Assembly (NCBI GenBank): GCA_038030265.1
Contig: CM075941.1
Location: 41,292,164-41,356,163, forward strand
DNA: 64,000 bases
Direction of reading: 5' to 3'
DNA from: Corythucha ciliata
Lineage: Eukaryota; Arthropoda; Insecta; Hemiptera; Tingidae
Shown here: positions 10,641 through 20,048 of the stretch, piece after piece
Layout: every line of letters begins with the position of its first letter
Numbering within the stretch: position 1 is the stretch's first letter
Notes under the pieces: model-generated
Seen by the model: the letters and a program-made list of their open reading frames with translations, nothing else
The model's database searches: none
Told to the model about the DNA's origin: nothing
Program-made: the position numbers and the translations under genes

Positions 10641-11959
10641 CACTGATGTGTGTGGATAGACCGTATAGCACAACTTGGAGGACATTCTGGGGCACCAGAA
10701 AATAATTCATTTGTGACGGAAATGGTAAATCTCGGCAGAAAAAAGGTGTGCTCTTTCCGAATCTGTCATCAAAAAATGCAGAAAGTCAACTGGAAAGCTA
10801 GTAAATCGCTTCTAGTAGTCAATAAAAGTAAAAATAATGTAATTTACAAAATAATAGGTAATAACCGTCTGCCCCTGGAGAACTTGGCACTGATTTCAAC
10901 CAGTAAATAACAGGCAAAGAAGGAACAGTTTTAGTGCCGGTACGCAGTGAACGATATTAGTATGATCGGAGAGAACAGTTGATTAGAATAACTCGAGATT
11001 GCGAAATCACTATTCACCTCCACCCTTGTTTGATCTTTTCTTAAAGCCAAGTACCTGTGGAAGCTCAATACTTGGTAAAGAAAAAAGAGCCTGACATGAT
11101 ATTTGTTCTCGGACAAATAAATTTCGTGCATTTATTGATGAGTGCAATGGAAGGAGAAGCTAAGAGTGCCTTCTGACCTCTCCCGTACACACTGCCATGT
11201 CTATACCGTTGAGGCGGCTACTCTTTCTGATGTCGCATTTTTCTCTTTCGGGCGAAGTTTTTGGAAAAAAATTAAAAACAAAATGCATTTCGCATTCAAG
11301 ATTTTACGCTGATTCGTGCTAAAAGGCGTTTTTCATCAAAAACATATTTGTTTTAAATTTTTAGTATAAAATTTCCGGGTTACGCTGATTTGAAAAATCA
11401 GCGACCCAATTTCCGCAAATTCTGTGCCATCACCGGGTAAAAATATTTTCACAAAAACAAAATCCGTCAATTTTTGCAGCCGCAAAAGGTAAAATGGATT
11501 CGACCATCTTCCCTCTCTCTTGCTCACTTGTCGTCCTTTAGCCTTAAAGGAAAACATTAAAGGAATTAGGTCCGTATTTATGATATTCCTTAAAGCTTCC
11601 TTGAGCTGAGGAACCGTTGACAGCAGTGAGGAGACCATTCGCGAAAGTTTTCCCCTTAACTTGGCGTTTGGCGTCTCTCTAGAATTTTGCCCTCGATGTA
11701 GTGGTGTTTGGCGTAAATCCAACCCCTCCCCCACGTGTCTTTTGACTTGAATTTCGCACTTTGACTTGAATGCCAAAATTCTTGGTTTACCCCCCCCCCC
11801 CCCACAGATGCCCCCGCAAGTCACCCAACCCAGACGTCGAAGTTGTTTTTTGTGCAAAACTGAACTTTAGCTTAAGTAATAACGCAAACAATGTACCTAC
11901 CTACAATTTTGCAAAAACCCGATAGAAAATCGTTCAGCCGGCCACTTCAGGGGGCCCCT
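10641..11959. other. Unassigned DNA with a C14-15 homopolymer
   Basis: No gene or repeat family could be supported. A run of about 14 C lies at 11791-11804. A 173-codon minus-strand frame across 11336-11857 has no recognisable domain, is Arg/Lys-rich and includes the C run as poly-Gly, so I do not call it a gene. Confidence 0.4.
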
Positions 11960-12233
11960 GGCCTTTGGATAAAATAGGGAAAAAGAGCTAATTAGCTACT
12001 AAAATTGGAAAAAAAACTATAATTTCCGGCTCAAATTGAGAAAAATGGTTCATTCGCTGGGTAAATTAATAAAAACGCCAATGCGCGAAGTTGGTCAATG
12101 TTGGTTGATGGAGTAGGAGGTTGTAAAGGGGGGAGGAGGATAAAATTGAGAAAACATGCTAATTCAAGGAAAAGAGTAGAAAAACTCAAATTTACTGGTT
12201 AAATAAGGAAAAATGGCTATTTAGCTGCTAATA
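11960..12233 (-). repeat. R30-A array, minus orientation (left of SINE)
   Basis: R30-A units on the minus strand (AATTGAGAAAA, GCTAATTCAAGG). The array is interrupted at 12234 by a SINE insertion and resumes afterwards in the same orientation. Confidence 0.75.
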
Positions 12234-12245
12234 TACGTAAAACGT

Positions 12246-12462
12246 GCCCAGCAGAGTGGCCGAGGTCGGTAGGGCGTCGACTCTCGTGTCCAGGTATCGT
12301 CTGCTGAGTGGGTTCGATTCCCACAACAGGCTGGATATTATTTGAGTAAAAGTGATAACTCACTTGTGAAAAAGTAAAGTGTGTGCTCTCGCCCTCGTCC
12401 ACGACAACACCTCATGATGATTGGACGTAAAGCTCCGTTGGATTACCACTCCAACTTACTGC
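12246..12462 (+). mobile_element. tRNA-derived SINE, copy 1 (full head)
   Basis: The head (12246-12332) resembles a tRNA of the Ser/Leu class: box A TGGCCGAGGTCGG, box B GGTTCGATTCC with flanking GTGG/CCAC pairing. The body contains GTGTGTGCTCTCGCCCTCG and the 3' part ends CCAACTTACTGC. The element is bordered by TACGTAAAACGT (12234-12245) and TACGGAAAACGT (12463-12474), a 12-bp target duplication with one mismatch. A second copy of the same family, missing most of the head, lies at 53721-53902. Confidence 0.8.
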
Positions 12463-12474
12463 TACGGAAAACGT

Positions 12475-13135
12475 TAATTAGTGGCCGAAATTGAGCCAAA
12501 AGAGCTAATTCGTGGCTGAAATTGAGAAAAATCGTGAATTATCAGCTAAGACGAGGAAAAACGCAATTTCACGTCGATTTGAACTAGAATTGGGAAACCC
12601 CTTGTCTTCTTAGAAGCAACTTTTTGGTGAAAATGGAAAAAAGGCATTAATTCATAGCTAAATGTGAAAAAATCGCTAAATTGCGGCGAAATTGAAAAAA
12701 ATGTCTATTTCACAATGTAAAATTGTGAAAAAGAGCAAATTCGCGGCTAACATTAAGAAAAACAGCTAATCCACGGACCACTATCGAGAAAGATGGTAAT
12801 TTACGTATAAAGTGTAGAAAAGCGCTAATTCATGAAAACTTAATAATAGTCCTCTTAAGACAACTTCGTTTGCCAAAATGTAGAAGCTAAAAGTCAAAAA
12901 ATTGCTAAATTAGGTACGAATGTAAATTATCGAAATTTGCTATTTCATGTGAGAAGTGAGAGAAACTCAATTCATGGCTGAAATAGGGAAACATCTCTGT
13001 TTAGTTAGTAATTCAGAAATAACGCTAATTGATGTCTAAAATTAAACTAAAAACACTAATTCGCGACTAAAAATGAGAGAACCACAATTCGCGTCCTATT
13101 GAGAAAAAGGGCTTTATTGCCGTAACGGGTATAGG
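12475..13135 (-). repeat. R30-A array, minus orientation (right of SINE)
   Basis: This is the continuation of the array interrupted by the SINE. Units such as GGCTGAAATTGAGAAAA and GCTAATTCGCGAC recur at about 30-bp steps. Confidence 0.8.
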
Positions 13136-13600
13136 TTGCGTGTGGGCAAAATGAGCCTTGAAAAGGCTCAACGTAGCGATACTTACCCTGAAAATGGCAA
13201 AACCGATCATGCGAACTCCAAAAATAGTCAAACTAGCCATTCGCATGTAGACAATGTTTAAAACTGACGGTTCGAGCCCTCAAAATGCCAAAAAACTGAT
13301 CACTGGCGTTCGAAAAATGGCCAAACTGGTCATTCGCGCCTTGAAAATGGCTAAACTTACATTTTGCGACCTAAAAAACAACCCAAACCGGCAATTCCCG
13401 CCCTGATGGCTTGACAGGCCAATCTTGTCTTAAGAATGACAAAACTGACTATTTTTTCGTCGGAAAAATGGTAAAATTGACTATTCACGCCCTAAATTGG
13501 CCGTACTGATAATCAAACTGGCTATTCACGTCTGAAAAATGTAAAAAATGAATCTCTGCGCCATAAAAAAAGGTGTGTTTGCCAACAGGAACAGCTAGCT
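13136..13600 (+). repeat. R30-C degenerate 30-bp array
   Basis: A third family with the same spacing: CGCGCCTTGAAAATGGC, then CAAACTGGTCATT. Successive units at 13310-13370 are 30 bp long. It shares the core ATTCGCGNCT..AAAAT with the reverse complement of R30-A, so the two may be distantly related. This is the only block of R30-C that I found in the window. Confidence 0.75.
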
Positions 13601-14009
13601 CTGTTGTGATGATGTGACATGAAAATGAAAAAAAAAAAAACATGACATGCCCCACCGAAAATGTCTGGCGACCTCAGATGTCATTTTCTGGTCCATCAGG
13701 GCCGGCCAACCTTTTTTGTTCGTGGTGACAAACCTTGTTATGAGAACTCAGACGGGCCATCCATCCTCGCCCCCCCCCCTCTCCCATGGAGCACAACACT
13801 TTGATCTTAGCAAAAGGCCATGACGCTCTGAATAAAACGCACTTGGGGCCTGTTCAATAACTTCAACAACATAAGTTAACCGCAGTATAATAGCGTTTTC
13901 CATTTGCTCAAAAAATGTGCCCTGGGGCAGCGCATTAATTGCGGTGCCGGCCTTGTACATTTTGGCGCCCCCGGTCGAATCTTTTAGCAACGCCTCCATG
14001 AAGTTGCCT
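13601..14009. other. Unassigned spacer with transposon-end motifs
   Basis: CAGGGCCGGCCAACC at 13699 looks like a hAT-type terminus. TAATAGCGTTTTCCATTTGC at 13886 resembles the terminus of the TA-flanked MITE at 58025. A C9-10 run lies near 13770. No complete element can be delimited and no gene is seen. Confidence 0.35.
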
Positions 14010-15504
14010 TCAGAAGCCGCGAATTAGCGTTTTTTTTCCACAGTTCATCACTTCTTCTTTTAGACGCGAGGTGCGAAATAGCGATTTGTCTCCATTTTAG
14101 CCGTGAATTAGCGATTCATCTACATTTCAGCCGTAAATTAGCGATATTAATTGCAATAAATTTGTGTTTTTCCTAATTTGAGCCGCTAATGAGCAATTTT
14201 ACCCGTGAATTAGCGCAATATTTTTCAATTTTAGCCATGAAGTTGTCTCCGGAAACCGCGCCTTGCCATTTAACTTAATTTATTTCTCTGAAATAGCAAA
14301 TTTCCTCAATTGAACTCCATAAATAGCCATTTTTCTTGACTTCAGCACTGAATTAGCTTTTCACCGTTTCACCTAATTTCAGCCTCCTAGCGAGTCATCA
14401 ATGAGAGTTTTGTATACAAATTTTCGCTGCGAATTAACGCTTTTTCTGGATTTTATCCGCGAATTAGCGCATTATTCTCATTTAGCCGTGAATTACCGAT
14501 GTTGTTCACTTTCAGCCACGAATAAGTTACCTTTAGCAGCCACAAATGGGTGTTTTGCCCATTTAAACCGCGAACTACCGTTTTTTCCACACGAAAGTGC
14601 GTCTTCTTAATTTCATCAGGGAATTACCAATTTTTCCCCATTTTACACGCGAATTAGCCATTTATCTGAATTTTTCAGTGAACTCGAGTTTTTCTGATTT
14701 TTCAATTTTCTTTAAATTAGCAAATTGTCTCAAGTTAACCTCCCAATTAGCCATTTTTCTTTATTTTAGCCGCGAATTAGCGTTTTTCCTCATTTTAGCC
14801 GCTAGTTGTGGATTTTTTTACGTTTCATCAACGAATTAGAACTCCCCCCAATTTTCCTCGCGAACTACCCAACACTTTTCGGAAATTTGGCCGCGAATTA
14901 GCGATTTTTTTCACTTTCTGGCTCAAAGTTACCTTCAGATGCTGCGAATTGACGTTTTCTCAATTTAATCCGCCAATTATTATACTTCTATAAATTTTCC
15001 TTACTTCAGCGCTTCTCATCAATGTTTTCGATGAATGATGATTTATCAATTTGTCTCCATTTGAGCCGCGAATTAGCGATTTTTTGTCATTTTAGCGATT
15101 TTCCACCATTTTAGCCTTGAATCAGCAGTGAATTCGTGTTTCTTCATGGTTTCAGCCGCTAATTAGCGATTTCCCTCAATTTTATCCATTACAGCAAGTA
15201 CATATTCTTAATTATAACTGAGAATTTGCGAATTTTTTTTTAGCTTTTAGCTATGGATTCGCGTTTTTTCGCAGTTTGAGCAACGAACTTGCCTTCAGAG
15301 GCGGAAAATTGTCGTTTCCATACTTCTAGCTTCTAAGTAGCTTTATATATATATATAATTTATACTCCACTTTAGCTGTGAATGCGAGATTTTAGCCGCT
15401 AAAGAGAGATTTTCCCCAATTTAATCCGTGAATTAGCACTTTTCTTAATTTCACCCGTGAATTATCGTTTTTTCCACTTTTATAATCATGAATTAGCGTT
15501 TTTT
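14010..15504 (+). repeat. R30-A array, plus orientation
   Basis: The same unit as in the blocks before 13135, now on the plus strand. Examples are GCGAATTAACGCTTTTTCTG, then GCGAATTAGCGCATTATTCTC, then GTGAATTACCGATG, at steps of 29-30 bp. Some units contain GAAGTTGCCTTCAG-like inserts, which recur at about 14000, 14240, 14925 and 15290. Confidence 0.85.
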
Positions 15505-17474
15505 TTTAAGATTGTGTCACAAGCTTGCGTTCTGAATAAGCCGAGAATTCATGTTTTCGTAATTATAGGCTCGAATTAGCGCTTTTTCTCAAAACCATTG
15601 GTGAATTATCGTTTTTTCACTATTTTATCCGTGAATTATGCGTGTTTCGTTATCTTAAATGCAAATTACTGTTTTTTACACTTTCCACCCGATTTTAGAG
15701 CTTATTCTCAATTTCAGCCATGAAGTAACGTTTTACCTCGCAAATTAGCTATGCATTGTCCTCAATTTTATCCGTGATTTAGCACTTATTCTCACTTCTG
15801 TCCGTGAATCGATTATTTTTCTCAATAATTTCAGCCATTTATCTCAATTTCAGTCCCAAATTAGCGTTATTTTCAATTTTGGTCTGGATTAAGTCCGTAA
15901 ATGGGCGCCTAGCGGAGGATTAGCCGACCACGAGGAGGCGCGGATTGTAGCGTTTTCCATTTGCACAAAAATTCGAGTGTCGCCAAAATTCAACATAAAA
16001 AAAAATAATGATAATTTACCACTGTAGGCCACGGGCGGGTCATTGTGAAAGGCTCAACGGGTCACTTACTTGGCCTGCGGGCCCTGGGCGCTGGGTTGGC
16101 CACCCCAGGAGACCCACCCAGGATGGAGGGGGATTGAAAAAAGGGGGCCCTTCTTAATCAGCTGCCTAGGGGCCTCTAGTTCTCTTAATCCGGCCCTGGG
16201 TCGGATGGCGCTCTGAGAAGAGCGGATTTCCCTCTCTGTCATGGGCTCGCAGTCGGGGCCGGTTTGCCCAGGAAACCCGCAGGGTTCACGCCCACTACAA
16301 CCAAAAGGCCCTGAAACTAGCATTTCCACTGGAATTAGGACGTGAAACTTGCAGTATCGCGAATATTCGCCAGGAAACTTCTAGTTTCACGGATATTTAC
16401 CTGTACGAAGTTGGTGATTTTTAAAACCTTTTTAGCGGTTTTTCTTAATTTTAGCGAGTATTTGATCCTAGAATAGCAAATGTTTTAAAGATTGCGTCAC
16501 AAGCTTGCGTTCTGAATAAGCCGAGAATTCATGTTTTCATTTATAGGCTCGAATTGGCGTTTTTCTCAAAACCATCAATTGGTAAATTATCGATTTTTCA
16601 CTATTTTATCCGTGAATTATGCGTGTTTCGTTATCTTAAATGCAAATTACTGTTTTTTACACTTCTCCCCCGATTTAATAGCTTTTTCTCAATTTCAGCC
16701 ATGAAGTAACGTTTTACCTCGCAAATTAGCTGTGCATTTTCCTCCATTTTATCCGTGATTTAGCACTTATTCTCACTTCTGTCCGTGAATCGATTATTTT
16801 TCTCAATAATTTCAGCCGTGAATTAGCCATTTATCTCAAATTCAGCCCCAAATTAGCGTTATTTTCAATTTTGGTCTGGATTAAGTCCGTAAGTGGGCGC
16901 CTAGCGAAGGATTAGCCGACCACGAGGAGGCGCGGATTGTAGCGTTTTCCATTTGCACAAAAATTCGAGTGTCGCCAAAATCCAACATTAAAAAAATAAT
17001 GATAATTTACCACTGTAGGCCACGGGCGGGTCATTGTGAAAGGCTCAACGGGTCACTTACTTGGCCTGCGGGCCCTGGGCGCTGGGTTGGCCACCCCAGG
17101 AGACCCACCCAGGATGGAGGGGGATTGAAAAAAGGGGGCCCTTCTTAATCAGCTGCCTAGGGGCCTCTAGTTCTCTTAATCCGGCCCTGGGTCGGATGGC
17201 GCTCTGAGAAGAGCGGATTTCCCTCTCTGTCATGGGCTCGCAGTCGGGGCCGGTTTGCCCAGGAAACCCGCAGGGTTCACGCCCACTACAACCAAAATGC
17301 CCTGAAACTAGCATTTCCACTGGAATTAGGACGTGAAACTTGCAGTATCGCGAATATTCGGCCAGGAAACTTCTAGTTTCACGGATATTTACCTGTACGA
17401 AGTTGGTGATTTTTTAAACCTTTTTAGCGTTTTTTCTTAATTTTAGCGGAGTATTTGATCCTAGAATAGCAAAT
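15505..17474 (+). repeat. Tandem duplication, two copies of about 980-990 bp
   Basis: Copy 1 is about 15505-16481 and copy 2 about 16482-17474, nearly identical, with a few substitutions and small indels (the offset drifts from 980 to 993 bp). Each copy contains R30-A units, a GC-rich block (16066-16329 and 17057-17320) with CTTAATCCGGCCCTG, and a TAGCGTTTTCCATTTGC motif. An 87-codon minus-strand frame is repeated in both copies with one change (Pro/His). It has no recognisable domain and lies in the GC-rich transposon-like block, so I do not call it a gene. The high identity points to a recent event compared with the decayed R30-A units inside it. Confidence 0.85.
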
Positions 17475-17555
17475 TACCGCATTTAACAATTTCACCCGCA
17501 AATTAGCGATTTTCTCTCACGCTTGGTACTTTTCTTAACTATTTCTTGTTTTTAG

Positions 17556-18291
17556 GTTGCTTTTTTAATGGTATTGACTGCAATTCAGTTTACCAAAGGA
17601 GAGCCAAAGATTACACCGTATCAATACTACAATTCGAAGCGTGTCAAAAATGAGGTAGATCCCGGCCCCCCACCATCCTGGTGGTAGACCCCCCCCACCC
17701 CCTCCCAAGGAAACATTGTTGAATCCCATCGAATATGATTTCAGGTGTCCTACGACTTTGGTTACGGCATTGAAGACCACGAGTCCGGCGTTTTTATGAA
17801 TCGCTGGGAGGAGCGTCAGGGGGATAGAGTCAAAGGAGCCTACAGTCTATTGGAGCCCGGAGGAAAAGTTCGGACGGTAGACTATGAAGTGGATAAAAAC
17901 GGTGGCTTTAAAGCTGTTGTAAAAACGTCTCTACCGGGTTAGATCTGTTACCCCCTTCCCCCCTACCGTTAATTTTTTTTCTAAAACTTGAAAACTACTT
18001 TTTGTCTTTAAGGATTCTTCTACTTGAGCACGCAGCAGTATTGGAAATCAAAAGAACTTCATCCTCAACCGTCTCCTGAATTGGACTTGGGGCCTGTTTA
18101 TCCAGTTGAGATGGACGGTCGTGACAGTGATAAACCGCCGATGAACTACCATAAAATCAATGCAGAGCATATTGGCTGGAGAAGTACACCCCATCCGTGC
18201 TTATTTTCCTACAATTTTCCATTCTCTAACGTTTGTTTTTCTTTCAGAGCTATTTGGACCCAAAGTAAACAGTAATTACAACTTTTTATAA
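17556..18291 (+). CDS. Cuticle protein with Rebers-Riddiford chitin-binding domain (first exon not found)
   Basis: Four exons splice in phase: 17556-17654, 17745-17937, 18013-18183 and 18248-18291; introns are 64-90 bp with GT..AG ends. The first of these starts in the hydrophobic core of a signal peptide (VAFLMVLTAIQFTKG), so an upstream exon with the start ATG must exist but could not be placed. The second exon carries the extended R&R consensus (SYDFGYGIEDHESG, VKGAYSLLEPGGKVRTVDY, GGFKAVV), nearest to the RR-2 type. This domain binds chitin in the secreted arthropod exoskeleton. The C-terminal half (about 70 residues, Pro- and charge-rich) is not a family I know. The last intron (18184-18247) is inferred; without it the frame would end at 18275 instead. 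Confidence 0.85.
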
Positions 18292-19099
18292 CGCAAAAAG
18301 TGCCTTGTAAATAGTCAGTGGAAGTCAAATTCGCTCTCTAAGTCAGCCATACTTTTGTTACTATGTACTATTGTACTTCTAATAATAGCCATAATATTTT
18401 AGTCAAGTTTTAAAATATTTAAAACAAGATGCTAAGACAGATCCAGTTCAATAGCGCATTAAGTAGGTACCACTGATGTGCCAAGGCCTAGTGATTACAC
18501 ACTTATTTTTGGTCAGGCTATATTTATTTATTTTTTTAATTTTCATAAGGTTTTTGGGTACACCGTAGCGTCGGGAAGCCACGCTACTCCACAGGTGAAA
18601 AGCCAATAAGTGCCTATGAATGAATCTATGGCAACGCTGCGGTCTTTTTTGAGGTCCGCGAAAAAACTGTCATTTCCCCACCCCCTCACTGCTGAAATTC
18701 AAATTGCTTTTATTGCCACTTTATTTTCCGCTCCAGTCTAAAATCCCCCCCCCCCCCACCAACACACCAGAGGTTGCCAAGAAGCTGTCGCTCTCTCGAG
18801 GGTGAACGGGAAGCTCGCCTCTCGCTCCATAGGGAATAAACGGAAACTTATCAAAATCTAGAAATTCCGCCCGATAAACTGATTTTTCACGGCCGAAATG
18901 GCGATTTTTCTTAGCGTGATACTTCAGTTTTTGCCAAGAAACTGGCACAGTCGCTCGGAAACTGGCAATTTCACTCTCCCCCCCCCCCTCACAAACACCA
19001 CCATCACAAGAATTCAAGCTAATTGAAACTCCAGCAGCCGATATGGGTTTATAGTCCAGGAGCAGATTAAAGAAAAATAGCAAAATCGTGCACATTTGA
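18292..19099. other. Unassigned intergenic DNA
   Basis: This is the 3' flank of the cuticle gene. C runs of about 10 lie at 18748 and 18979, each beside the sequence CCACCAACAC or TCACAAACACC, and CAAGAAACTGGCA / CGGAAACTGGCA recurs nearby. No gene is supported; the 124-codon minus-strand frame is Ser/Gly-rich because of the C runs. Confidence 0.4.
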
Positions 19100-19610
19100 G
19101 TGGCGAATCAGCGCTTTTACTCAATTTTGGCCCCACGAATTGGCATTTTTTTCTTTACCGTTTAATTCTTTATTTTGGCCTTTAATTGGCGCATTTTCTC
19201 GTTCTTAACTGTGAATCACAGCGTTTTTTCTCATTTTTTAGCCACAAAGTTGCCTACCGCAAACGCGAATCGGCGTTTTCTATATTTTAGCGATGATTAT
19301 TATCGGGTTTTCTCAATTTTAGCCTTGAATTAGCACTTTTTCTTTATTTTAGCATCTGACTTGCCCCGTGAACAGTAAATTAGCGTTTTTTTCTTACATT
19401 TTAGCCGAAAGCGTTAAAATGCCTCCAAAGTGCAATTTTGGTCAAATAAGTTGCATCGAAAAACCGCGAGTTAGCGACTTTTCTTAAGTTTAGCTACGAA
19501 TGAGAGCTTTTTCGCAATTTTGGCCACAATAATAGCATCTTTTTTCTTTTTTTTTAACTTTAGGCCGCACACTAGCCTCATTAACTGCACAGTTGCGCAC
19601 GCCTTCTCAA
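19100..19610 (+). repeat. R30-A array, plus orientation
   Basis: Units such as GCGAATCAGCGCTTTTACTC and CCTTGAATTAGCACTTTTTC repeat at about 30 bp. It is more decayed than the 14-15.5 kb block. Confidence 0.7.
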
Positions 19611-20048
19611 TTTGGGCCTCTTCAGGACCCACATAAACTGTGGTTTAGCGTCGAGAAATGTAATCCAGAACTAGTGACAAAGAAAAACAGGTCGTTTTAG
19701 GCGCTGATGACCTCTCAAAGAGGCGTTTAGTCCCACAAAGCGGTAACTTAAGCCTTGAATAAGGTGTTCAACCGGATACTATTAAGATTAAGTACATAAT
19801 TTTACAACATCCTTGTGAATGAAAGCCTAAAAATCCCCTTTTTTCCGTCTAGCCCAGGGAGGACCGCTCCCTCACACCTGGTACTTCTGGTACACCTGGG
19901 ATTTCTGTTTCTAAGGTTCAATAAACCTTTTGAAACTTACCTTTTGGGCTTGTTGAAGAAAACGTGGATTTTTACAGTACATAAAACCCCCTAAATGGGT
20001 AATTTATTGCAAAACGTCCCACGAATCAAATTGTCTATTTTATACTCG
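19611..20048. other. 3' flank of the LRRC71-like gene with polyadenylation signal
   Basis: On the minus strand AATAAA lies at 20003-20008, about 40 bp after the stop codon of the LRRC71-like gene, and is its probable polyadenylation signal. The remainder (19611-20000) shows nothing recognisable. Confidence 0.5.

Noticed and set aside
11336..11857. 173-codon minus-strand gene
   Set aside because: No domain; its length depends on a C14 run read as poly-Gly, and its composition is that of non-coding DNA.
12246..12332. Functional tRNA-Ser/Leu gene
   Set aside because: The acceptor and anticodon arms do not fold properly, and the sequence is the head of a SINE with target duplications.
14010..15504. 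CRISPR array (regular spacing of about 30 bp)
   Set aside because: The units are contiguous and diverged, with no alternation of identical repeats and unique spacers, and the DNA is eukaryotic.
16066..16329. 87-codon minus-strand frame, repeated at 17057-17320
   Set aside because: It is repeated only because the whole segment is duplicated. It lies in a GC-rich, transposon-end-like block and has no domain.
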